From positions 1 to 64,000 of the forward strand of contig CAUJNA010001857.1 of the NCBI GenBank assembly GCA_963377175.1: a stretch of 64,000 nucleotides of DNA, in the 5' to 3' direction. This DNA is from Effrenium voratum. Its lineage: Eukaryota > Sar > Dinophyceae > Suessiales > Symbiodiniaceae. Below, piece after piece: positions 32,256-40,005 of the stretch (position 1 is its first letter; each line of letters starts with the position of its first letter). A model generated the notes under the pieces. That model ran no database searches. It was not told the origin of the DNA and was given only the letters and a program-made list of their open reading frames with translations. Both the position numbers and the translations under genes were made by a program.

Positions 32256-32576
32256 CTAGCACGCATTCAAGGCTGGGCGCTTCATGTTGTAGCTCTCCCG
32301 CGCGCGGAAGATCACGTCAGCCGCCCGCGCGCCGCCGTAGGAGTCTGAGACCAAGGTGGACCGCAGCTCGCGAAGCGACTCCTCCGCGACCGCGCTGGCG
32401 AGCGAGTCAAACTTCCGCAGCAGGCCGTACCTAGCGTCCGCCGGCGCCACCGACTTGGCCCAGTCGGCGAACGCGGTGTTGCTGCCACGCGGCGGGTCCG
32501 TGAGCCCGGCCTGCGGCCCCGACCCTTGCCCGGCCAGCGGCCCGCCAGCAGCGCTGTCCACATCCATGTCTGCCAT
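32256..32576 (-). CDS. Small MDVDS-type protein, 106 aa
   Basis: An ATG at 32576 opens MADMDVDSAAGGPLAGQGSG, with a complete frame ending ESYNMKRPALNAC at 32256. After the Gly/Pro/Ala lead there is a compact helical domain (FADWAKSVAPADARYGLLRKF, then AVAEESLRELRSTLV). The 11-bp element motif (32532-32542) codes for Pro-Leu-Ala. It is the next gene downstream of the transposase-like gene, in the same direction. It could be an accessory protein of the element; no family recognised. Confidence 0.45.
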   Translation of the reverse strand: MADMDVDSAAGGPLAGQGSGPQAGLTDPPRGSNTAFADWAKSVAPADARYGLLRKFDSLASAVAEESLRELRSTLVSDSYGGARAADVIFRARESYNMKRPALNAC

Positions 32577-32787
32577 GGCAAAGCCGCTGGCAAGGAGGAG
32601 CGAAAACAGTCAGAGCTGAAAACTGAAAACCAAAAGGCTGCCAGAAGGACAAGCATTCGAGCCGCCCAGCCGCAAACCCGCAAAGCACAAACGCTGACAA
32701 CACTGAGATACCACAAGCTTGAGCCCCAACAAAGACCGGACCAACACATAACTAACACTTGAAGGGCTTAAGTCGTGAGGTCAGCTA

Positions 32788-34350
32788 TTAGTAGTTAATA
32801 ATAGTCTTCAGCTTGTTCGCCTGGCTGACTAGTGAAAATCTTAGACGAAAGTGACAAAAGCGCAGGAACAAAACGTGTCCTGTCCACGGCCCATTGAAGA
32901 AGCTCTCCAGCTCTGCAAGCCCAGGTCGCAGACCTTCGTCTTCTCCGTCGTGGCCTGCGTCGTCTTGGGCGCTGGCCTCGAACATGCTGCACAAAGCCAG
33001 GAACTGCCGGGTCTGCGACCGCGCTCGAGACCACTCAGCCTGCACGCCAGCGGGCTCTGCTTGCAGGAGCTGCAGCCTCGCATCCAGCGCTGCGGCAGCT
33101 CTCCGCCTCAAAACTTGCAAGGCGTGTCTAGAAGTCAAGACGCGCGAGACACAGAAGCAGCCCCCGAGGTTGCCTAAAAGATGGGTGAGCTGTTCTACAA
33201 CGTTCCCATTTCTATGCTGGGTGCAGAGTAGGGGCAAGAACAGCTGGTCGGGGCTTTGCGCCGAATCAAGATGCTTCAGCATCTTGATATTTGCTGCGTG
33301 CGCGTCAGAGGTTGTGACCGTGCAGGTGTGGTCGGCGCACACGCTGCAAGCCCCCGCTCCACCTGCGTGGTCAGACAAGGTCTTCCACATGGTCGCAGAG
33401 TTCATGGGCGCCAGAACCTGCGGCGCGCGCACAACGCGCTCATCTTGCACATGAGCTCCCGCGCGCCCGTCGCCCGCCGCGCTGGCCCTCCCCAAAGTCC
33501 ACTGCGCGTGTGAGCACAGCAGCGAGCAAGCGCTCACAGGGTCCTTCCCAACCTTCAGATCGAACGTGCTTTCGTCGAACATCAAGTTGCGGATGAAGAA
33601 AGAAATGGGCTCATTGCGCGATTTCTCGACAAGCCGCTCACACCCTTCTTGCTGGGCACTAAGGACTGCCGCGGCGCAAGTCTGACGGGCCATCAGAGCT
33701 TGGGCGGCAGAAGCCCCTTCCACTTCCTTTGCAATCTGCCTTGCCGTGGCGCTCTCCGAGCCAAACCCTGCGCGAAGCACCGCCTCTGGCGTCCAAGTCT
33801 TCCAGGCACCGCGGCCGGCAGCTTGAGCTCGGCCCAGGTCGCGCCCTGGCATTCGGTGATCGCTCGTTCGAGCACGCCCGCTTTTGTTGAAGCTCTTGCC
33901 CTGCAGCGCCAGCTGCTTCTGTTTCAGCTGCTCCGCAGCTTGTCCCCGGCGGCGAACAGCATTCTGGGCTTGCTGCTGGCGCCTGGGTCCTACTGCCAGG
34001 CGCCGCAGTGCCGGCCGACGGCCACGCCGGGCGGCCGCAGCTTCGCCTGGGCCACCTGCAGCTTGCTCAGCTTCGCCTTCCGCTTCTTCTGCCTCCGCAT
34101 CTCCTGCTTCTTCCGCCTGGCCCGCGGCCGCTCTTTTGCGACCTCGGCCACGCCGGCACCCCGCTGCTCCTTCAGCCGGGCCAGCAGCCGAGTTGCCTCC
34201 GCCCTGGCCCCGCTCGCTTCGCTCTGACAGCTCGGGCTCCAGGCTGCCGTACTGCTCCACCAGGCGTAAGACATCACCGAAGTCGAGAGGCCGGGCTGCC
34301 ATGAGCGGCGCCGCCCACTCGAGCCACGTGCTACAGCACGCGCCGGCCAC
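32788..34350 (-). CDS. Transposase-like protein next to the right end of the element
   Basis: ATGs at 34350 and 34302; the second (MAARPLDFGDVLRLVEQYGS) looks the better start. A basic coiled-coil stretch follows in a neighbouring frame (LLARLKEQRGAGVAEVAKER..., about 34225-33995), so two compensating frame changes are present. The main body has KTWTPEAVLRAGF, RNLMFDESTFDLKV (acidic residue in a strand), SACSLLCSHAQW, VCADHTCTVTTSDAHAANIK (second Asp), LPLLCTQHRNGNVVEQL, and ELESFFNGPWTG near the end. Asp in FDES, Asp in SDAHAAN and a following C-x2-H resemble RNase-H-fold transposases of the hAT/MULE type. A third acidic residue is not certain. Position just inside the right terminus fits a transposase; this is inference. 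Confidence 0.5.
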   Translation of the reverse strand: MAGACCSTWLEWAAPLMAARPLDFGDVLRLVEQYGSLEPELSERSERGQGGGNSAAGPAEGAAGCRRGRGRKRAAAGQAEEAGDAEAEEAEGEAEQAAGGPGEAAAARRGRRPALRRLAVGPRRQQQAQNAVRRRGQAAEQLKQKQLALQGKSFNKSGRARTSDHRMPGRDLGRAQAAGRGAWKTWTPEAVLRAGFGSESATARQIAKEVEGASAAQALMARQTCAAAVLSAQQEGCERLVEKSRNEPISFFIRNLMFDESTFDLKVGKDPVSACSLLCSHAQWTLGRASAAGDGRAGAHVQDERVVRAPQVLAPMNSATMWKTLSDHAGGAGACSVCADHTCTVTTSDAHAANIKMLKHLDSAQSPDQLFLPLLCTQHRNGNVVEQLTHLLGNLGGCFCVSRVLTSRHALQVLRRRAAAALDARLQLLQAEPAGVQAEWSRARSQTRQFLALCSMFEASAQDDAGHDGEDEGLRPGLAELESFFNGPWTGHVLFLRFCHFRLRFSLVSQANKLKTIINY

Positions 34351-34489
34351 AAGCTGATTCAGGAAAAAAGAGACTTAGCGCTTCCTGCCTGCCTACTCCC
34401 TTAACCTCATCTTGCACCTCCTCTCTAGCAAGCGTTTTGCTGTTACCCTGGCCACTCGCCCCGAGGGAACCTGCTGCCAGCCAAAAAAA

Positions 34490-34745
34490 ACTACTGTGTA
34501 ATCAAGAATGTAACCTTGCGCTGCCTACAAGCAAACGAAGCTAAAATGCAAAACTTTCCATAAACATTATCTCACGAAAAAACAAGTTGTTTAAACAACA
34601 TGACATATTCTGTTAAATTGTTTCATGTTAAAAAAGAAGTTGCAGAAACTTCTTGTTAATAAGATAACTTGTTTGTTTCCACGAAAACTTAATTTAAAAA
34701 CATTCCAAAACAATTTAAAGAACATTGTTTGCTCCTAAAGAACAT
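34490..34745. repeat. Right subterminal AT-rich zone with GAAGTT palindrome
   Basis: AAGAAGTT and AACTTCTT arms around a 5-base loop at 34634-34654. GTTAAAAAAGAAGTTGCAGAAA matches, inverted, the left zone near 5212-5231. ACATTGTTT repeats sit at about 34722 and 34741. It mirrors the left subterminal zone and contrasts sharply with the GC-rich interior. Confidence 0.65.
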
Positions 34746-34766
34746 TGTTGTCGCGTTTCCTAGGAG

Positions 34767-34796
34767 GCCTCTCACAGGCTTTTTTGAAAACGCCCA
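34767..34796. repeat. Right terminal inverted repeat of the giant element
   Basis: CTCACAGGC followed by a T-run and GAAAACGCCC. Its complement matches 5096-5125 at about 19 of 22 core positions with one gap, and it abuts the 9-bp duplication at 34797-34805. Confidence 0.7.
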
Positions 34797-34805
34797 AAGT
34801 ATTTG
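34797..34805. repeat. Right copy of the 9-bp target-site duplication
   Basis: AAGTATTTG, identical to 5087-5095 and in the same codon phase of the retroelement frame. Confidence 0.8.
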
Positions 34806-35884
34806 CATTATGCCGCGAGTCTGCCGCATCCTTTCGTGCCGAAGTCGTGACTATGATACCTTCTCGATTACAACACCGCTATGCATGGGGGCTGCGACTT
34901 CATGCACCCCTTCCCACCGCTCGCACCCTGCCCAAACCGACCAAAGACTGGAGACCAATCATTTCTTTCTTTCGCGCGTGGGCTGCGCCTCTTCTCACGG
35001 TCTTCGGCGCCCTCATCTTTGAGCTCACCAAAAATCACCTTTCCGGACGTTCTTCAGGAGCTGGTACAACAACTCTGGGGTGCGCTGTCGTCCGCAGACC
35101 CTACGGAGTACATACAGTTGGTGTCACAAGACCTGTCCGGTTTCTTCACATCAATCCCCACTGAACGTTTTCACCAAGCTCTCCAGGTTCTACTTCATCG
35201 CTATGATCAGGTGGTGGGTCCACGCAACGCATCACACTGGTCGGTCTATGAAGTGAAGTCTGATCATCGGCGTCGCATGTTTAAAGGAAAATGGCGCCGT
35301 CAAACAAAAGTCCCCCGGTTTTTTTTCGCGAAGAAGACCTACAGTGTCTCCTCGACTTCGTCATTGACAACAGTCACTTCGAGATCAATGGCTACTTGTT
35401 CCTCTGTGCAATCTCGTTGCTACGGTTGAGGACTATTTCTGGCATCAGACCATGGATACGCTTAGGTTTCAAATGCCAGACTTTGGTGTGATCTGGCACG
35501 AGCGCTATGTCGACAATCGCTTCATACTTTTGCGGGATGCAGCGCCTTCGACAGCAGTCCTTCGAAACTTTCTGTCACTGGAATTTTGTCGTCCTCCAGT
35601 CATGCTGGAGACGCAAAATGACACCGAAGTGCTTGGGCACATGTGTGACTCAGCCTCCAGGACTATCACACCACAGCTGCCCGATCATCCGTCTCAGATC
35701 AAAGGTATTCGAAGCGCCAATGATCAGATGTTTACTTACTCCTCGTGGTCATCCAGATCGTGGCTCATTGTGCGTGGAGCTCAACCAGCAATCCAACAAC
35801 AAGTGGGTCTCGATGCCCTCAAACGTTTTTATGAAGCCAAAGGCTTCAACCCGGATTTGTTGAGAGATGTTCGCCGAAGAGTGG
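34797..35884 (+). pseudogene. Reverse transcriptase, 3' part of the split retroelement ORF
   Basis: The frame enters at Val-Phe-Ala-Leu-Cys (34799 on) and reads YAWGLRLHAPLPTARTLP, KPTKDWRPIISFFRAW (RT region with conserved Arg-Pro), and, after dropping one base of the A-run at 35029-35033, ITFPDVLQELVQQLW and VSQDLSGFFTSIPTERF (motif A Asp). After a T-run at about 35320-35327 comes FREEDLQCLLDFVIDNS. Another one-base shift near 35398 leads to LVATVEDYFWHQTM and WHERYVDNRFILL (motif C; Asn where most RTs have a second Asp). It ends around LLRDVRRRV. It is the same gene as 3471-5095, separated by the insertion. Several single-base shifts plus the insertion make it non-functional as it stands. 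Confidence 0.7.
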
Positions 35885-36033
35885 AACCAAATGAGCATGT
35901 TGATCCGATTTGCATTGTTGATGTCTTTGCTCACTTGCGATTGCTCATGTGTGATTGTGCGCATGTGTGCATGGTTTGGAGCTGGCTCGGACTTTGTGGT
36001 TGTTTGTTTGTCTGTGCTTATCCTTCTATTGGC

Positions 36034-36570
36034 ATGGCGTCGGCGCATCCCATTCAGCTTGAGGTTGCTGACTCGACTAGACGGCCCCCTCATGCAGTCT
36101 ACACGGTGAGCAGCCTATTGCGCCCGGATGGGACAGTCCAGACCACCAGTCAGGTCACCTTGGACCAGTTCCCTAGCTTCATCAATGAGGTGCAGCTTTT
36201 CGTACAGACGCACGGCATGGTGCATCTGCGGAATGTTCAGAGCCACAGCTCCTCGCGCACCGCCCATGCGATGCAAGACCGGACAACAACGCGCTCACGC
36301 TCCCCAGTGCCTCGCCGATCTCGGGTTAGGCTTACCCCTGGGCCTCGTGGCAAATCCGAAGATGATGATGACTGGGGCGAATGGACACATAGTGGTCGCC
36401 GGAGTCATGAGGACCGTAGGCGACCTCGGTCGCCATCAGCGCCACCAGCCGCTTCGAACAGCAGGACCGACCATCCGACGCACACGGTTGACCTCATTCA
36501 GCTTCGTGTGCGCTTCGGCACCATCACTGGGCAGCCATCACTTCGTGCCTCGCCCGGGCTGTCAGGTTGA
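36034..36570 (+). CDS. SR-rich protein start (MASAHPIQL...)
   Basis: An ATG at 36034 follows a T-rich stretch and starts MASAHPIQLEVADSTRRPPHAV, a compact segment (YTVSSLLRPDGTVQ, FPSFINEVQLFVQTHG, MVHLRNVQSH), then an Arg/Ser-rich region (TRSRSPVPRRSRVRLTPGP) and an acidic/basic stretch, open to 36570. The last part probably runs into an intron. The same frame stays open back into the RT above, but the ATG, composition change and T-rich lead suggest a new gene. SR-type regions suggest RNA-related or nuclear localisation; no more can be said. Confidence 0.45.
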   Translation: MASAHPIQLEVADSTRRPPHAVYTVSSLLRPDGTVQTTSQVTLDQFPSFINEVQLFVQTHGMVHLRNVQSHSSSRTAHAMQDRTTTRSRSPVPRRSRVRLTPGPRGKSEDDDDWGEWTHSGRRSHEDRRRPRSPSAPPAASNSRTDHPTHTVDLIQLRVRFGTITGQPSLRASPGLSG

Positions 36571-37286
36571 GGAAATTGCCATACGTATCAACGAGGTTTT
36601 GTACTACACCCTTCCTTGCATTGCGGAGTGTCTATCCTGACCCATCCAAATGGAAGCAGTCTTGGGAGACAGTGTGCCGGAGCCTCATGCCGCACCGTGA
36701 GAACATCATCCGGGATGAGCACAGAGTGAGATCTGTCTCGGAGCTGGCAGCAGAGAGACTCCCGCATGGCAACCCAGGAGCTTGGACCACTGAGGTCATC
36801 CGTGAGATCTCCCGGGAGTTTGACATCGCTGTAGACAATTTGCCTGAGCAACTCATTGTTCAGTTGGGCGTCCTGGAAAAGTGCTGGCCGTACATCCAGA
36901 AGACTTCGAGGACATACTACCGTTTCCAGCCCGGCAAAAAGGATTCTCGGAACAATCGCTATGGGATCATCTTCTCCTTTGAGCCGCGCCGCAAGCTACC
37001 GGATAACCTTCGCACTCAGTCGATCTCGCCGTTCTTTTGGGCGCCCAACACCGAAGTCATTTCCGCCATTGGCATCTTGAAAGACGAGGAGCTCATCCGA
37101 CCTTCGAAATGGCAGAAGCATCCACCTCCCAACGACGAGTACACCAACTGGAACGATGTGTGGATTCCGCCGATGGGCTTCTATTGCAGAGGGCTGCGTC
37201 GGAGGAATGGCACGCTTGCGCCAGCATCACTGCATGATTCCACGCGGCGGCACGTACGCAGACATTGCCGCTTCCCACTACTATGA
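36567..37286 (+). CDS. Exon of an expanded unknown family (IRPS...GFYCRG block)
   Basis: From about 36640: YPDPSKWKQSWETVCRSLMP, WTTEVIREISREFDIAVDNL, LIVQLGVLEKCWPYIQKTSR, GIIFSFEPRRKLPDNLR, then FFWAPNTEVISAIGILKDEE, LIRPSKW and PPMGFYCRG. The W-x-PNT, IL-x3-E-x-IRPS and GFYCRG spacing is loosely like Tpt1/ADP-ribosyltransferase active-site scaffolds, but I cannot confirm it; I recall the block from repeated dinoflagellate proteins. After GFYCRG a neighbouring frame reads GGTYADIAASHYYECIQAKD and DGRWKL to about 37320, probably the same protein. It is a possible downstream exon of the 36034 gene. Confidence 0.45.
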   Translation: MRKLPYVSTRFCTTPFLALRSVYPDPSKWKQSWETVCRSLMPHRENIIRDEHRVRSVSELAAERLPHGNPGAWTTEVIREISREFDIAVDNLPEQLIVQLGVLEKCWPYIQKTSRTYYRFQPGKKDSRNNRYGIIFSFEPRRKLPDNLRTQSISPFFWAPNTEVISAIGILKDEELIRPSKWQKHPPPNDEYTNWNDVWIPPMGFYCRGLRRRNGTLAPASLHDSTRRHVRRHCRFPLL

Positions 37287-37320
37287 ATGCATTCAAGCCA
37301 AAGATGGTAGGTGGAAACTT

Positions 37321-38668
37321 CGATCATTTATTGCGGTCCCAAGCTGCGTGGGGATGTTCTGGCGACTGTTTCCTGCATGACCTTGTGACAGCCCTGCCAG
37401 TGAGGCGCATACTCGACGATTCCCACGCAGCAACAATATGCGGTTTGTGGCAGTTGACTTTTCGTGATATTCATCATGACGTTTTCAGCTGCTTGGATTG
37501 CTCTTCCGGAAAAGTCCATCCTGTGCCGATCAGCCTGCAGAGTTGCGTGATTGTAAGGTTTGCATGTTTGCTTGCTTGTGGGTCTTGATGCTTCTGTAGT
37601 TTGTGGTTTATGCCTGATCGCGTCACAGAACCATTGCCGGCCTGTTCCCCAACCGTCATGGATCACGGTGACATTTTACAAGAAGGCCGTTACCTACTAC
37701 ACTCCATCTCGTCGCAGATCAGTATACTAGTGGCTGGACTACAACGCCTTGAAGGCATCCACAACCACCGCTTCCTCCTGCTGCACCCGCTGTTCCTCCT
37801 GTGGTACCTCCAGCACCGACGGCGCCAGAGGTACTTCCACCGCTGCCGCCGCCTTCGACGCGTGCACCGACATCTCCAAAGGCACTGGCAACGAGAACAT
37901 CCTTCACATTGATGCTTACAGTATTGCACTGGTAGCCACGTCTACCAATCTAGCAGAAGATGATGATCTGATTGAGCCCGTCAGTGACAGTGCATCCAGG
38001 GAACGCAACAGGAGGAAACGGTCGATGGAGACCCCCATCAGCACCGCTCTCGGAGCCGCAGTCGTCGCAGGCGACCACTCAATCGTCGCGGCCCCATGCT
38101 ATCATCAGAATATCGCAGTGCCGCGCCGAAAGCTCCTCTTGCAGTGAAGGCTACGCCAGCATGTCGTCCATCCGAACTGCTCCGAGGCCGCTGAAGTTCG
38201 GTGCCAGGTAAAAGACACTCAGCTCTCTGACGCAGCAGGTGTGCACTTCATTTTGCCCAGGTTGTGTTGTCTCGCAGCTGCCTTTTGCTTGAGTTGTCCT
38301 TGCATTGCTTACGGTTGCCATGTGGCTTTCTCCGGAGTTCGTGAACAACCTGATTGCCGTGCTCAACGTTCTTGCCTCACAAATTTCGACATCTCTGGAC
38401 ACTCCCAGGATGGCGCCCAGACGGCCACGCAACTCGCGGCATGGTCTAGGGCCACGCATCATGACGGAACGCATCACGCATGCCGCCTTGAACTAGGACT
38501 GGACACATCCTCGACCTGGTACATACCTGAGCTATCGCCCCCTCGTGATGAACGTCGTGAAGTTCCAGGCCCAGGAGCGCAACATGAGCCTCGCCCAGGA
38601 GGTGTGCTCAGCAATGCTCTCGTGGACCGGCTCCCCCCGCCATCACGGTACACACCGATCGTGGACCC
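37321..38668 (+). other. Mostly non-coding; possible SR-rich short exon
   Basis: No firm gene. A short plus-strand stretch near 38025-38160 reads HRSRSRSRRRRPLNRRGP and on to AVKATPAC, an SR-like exon candidate. Around 37740-37870 a Thr/Ser/Ala-rich stretch is open in all frames from composition (CCACCG-rich). Confidence 0.4.
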
Positions 38669-38989
38669 GTGACGACACCTACCTCTACCCCGGACTCTGA
38701 TTCGGACCATTCTATCCGTCCGCATCCTGGTGCTTCGTCGTTTCGCCCGTCCCCCACAGTGGTGCATGGTCCTCGTGAACTTCTGCAAGAGTTCACGATA
38801 GCCCTCCGCAATGCATACCATGAACCATTCACGGCATGGACGCAAGGGGAATTGGATGAGATGGTCAGGCGAAAAAGGGACAAGGACGCGAGGCCCACCT
38901 ACAAGACTATTGCCCGCTCCCTCCAGAAGACCGCGGAGGAAGTCAAGCATGCCTGGAAGGTCTACCAGCAACTTGAGGCACGCAACTAG
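38669..38989 (+). CDS. SANT/Myb-like domain exon
   Basis: An open stretch of 106 codons: Thr/Ser/Asp-rich lead (TPTSTPDSDSDHSIRPH), LLQEFTIALRNAYHEPF, then AWTQGELDEMVRRKRDK, ARPTYKTIARSLQKTAEEV, KHAWKVYQQLEARN and a stop at 38989. Trp, the helix spacing, YKTIA-x-x-L and V-x-x-AW fit a SANT/Myb-type helix-turn-helix with two of the usual Trp positions kept. The first codon is GTG, so the true start is probably in an upstream exon. It may be the last exon of the 36034 gene. DNA or chromatin binding is inferred. Confidence 0.5.
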   Translation: MTTPTSTPDSDSDHSIRPHPGASSFRPSPTVVHGPRELLQEFTIALRNAYHEPFTAWTQGELDEMVRRKRDKDARPTYKTIARSLQKTAEEVKHAWKVYQQLEARN

Positions 38990-39194
38990 ACTCCGGTGAG
39001 CTCCGCAGAGCTTGTGCCGTAAAAATCTTCTTGTGTGTTGTGAGTTGTGTCGGATTCTTTGCTTTGCTTTGCTTGTCATGCAGTCTTGAGGGGTCAAGTC
39101 ATGATGGAGCAAAATGTTCAGACGTTCATAACCTGGACTCATGGAGTGCAGCCGACGTGGCTGCAGTATCACAGCCCCTCACTTCACGACCGTG

Positions 39195-39294
39195 NNNNNN
39201 NNNNNNNNNNNNNNNNNNNNNNNNNNNNNNNNNNNNNNNNNNNNNNNNNNNNNNNNNNNNNNNNNNNNNNNNNNNNNNNNNNNNNNNNNNNNNN
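39195..39294. other. Assembly gap, 100 Ns
   Basis: Exactly 100 N, a conventional gap length, placed at the edge of a GTGTGTTGTTG repeat. True length unknown; reading frames through it are meaningless. Confidence 0.99.
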
Positions 39295-39403
39295 GTGTGT
39301 TGTTGGTGTGTTGTTGGTGTGTTGTTGGTGTGTTGTTGGTGTGTTGTTGGTGTGTTGTTGGTGTGTTGTTGGTGTGTTGTTGGTGTGTTGTTGGTGTGTT
39401 GTT

Positions 39404-39495
<92 letters not shown>

Positions 39496-39531
39496 TTTGT
39501 TTGTTTGTTTGTTTGTTTGTTTGTTTGTTTT
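39295..39531. repeat. (GTGTGTTGTTG)n, (GT)n and (GTTT)n tract
   Basis: Three successive simple repeats: TGTTGGTGTGTTGT units to about 39408, pure GT to about 39490, then GTTT. It probably caused the assembly gap. Confidence 0.97.
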
Positions 39532-40005
39532 TGTTTCTTTGCGCGGGCGTGTTAACGTGCGACCAACTACGCTGGCGCAGCCAGCGAGCTAAGCTAGTCC
39601 CTGGCAGTCATTTGAGAAGGCGCATGACTGGCAGCATGCGGGTTTCATGCAAAACCACACCTCGCACACCTTCTCCTAACGCCCCAAGGCCGCCCCACGC
39701 CACCACCCCGTCGCAGCGAGGCGCAGCTTGGCGGCCACGGAGTACTGTGTCGACGTTTTCAGCAATGCGGCGGGCTGCGCTGCCGCCGCCCGGTACTCCG
39801 AGACCGTCAGCCGGTCCTCATTCAGCACATGGCCGGAGTGCGAAAACAACGGTCTCACCAGAATAGTTGCACAAACCACTGCGAAATTCTGAAACATATG
39901 TTAGTTGCTCATGACTGGACCTGCCCAGAAGTGAAATAACGCCCGACAACACCAAAAGGCCAACTTGTCTTGGACAAGTTGGCCTCACAAGATGTGCGTT
40001 TTCAA

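Larger units (their letters stand above)
5096..34796. mobile_element. Giant TIR DNA transposon, 29.7 kb, MULE-like by its 9-bp TSD, carrying a minus-strand gene array
   Basis: Boundaries rest on four independent signs: the 9-bp direct repeat outside (5087-5095, 34797-34805); imperfect inverted repeats of about 22-28 bp inside it; matching AT-rich subterminal zones with related palindromes (5153-5174, 34634-34654); and exact restoration of a retroelement reading frame when one repeat copy and the intervening DNA are removed. All genes I can support inside run on the minus strand, while the interrupted gene runs on plus. The interior looks GC-rich, the flanking retroelement closer to even. The 11-bp motif GGCCAGCGGCC is confined to it. 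Mutator-like elements usually make 9-bp duplications, so a MULE relationship is inferred, not shown. It may be a composite of nested insertions. Confidence 0.75.

Noticed and set aside
5096..34796. Reading the insert as a virus-like Maverick/Polinton
   Set aside because: No protein-primed polymerase, integrase, capsid or packaging ATPase pattern seen; the 9-bp duplication also differs from the 5-6 bp typical of that group.
34490..34800. Treating the right AT-rich zone as a LTR or poly-A end of a retrotransposon
   Set aside because: No direct copy of it at the left end in the same orientation; the resemblance to 5146-5340 is inverted, and no poly-A tail precedes the target duplication.
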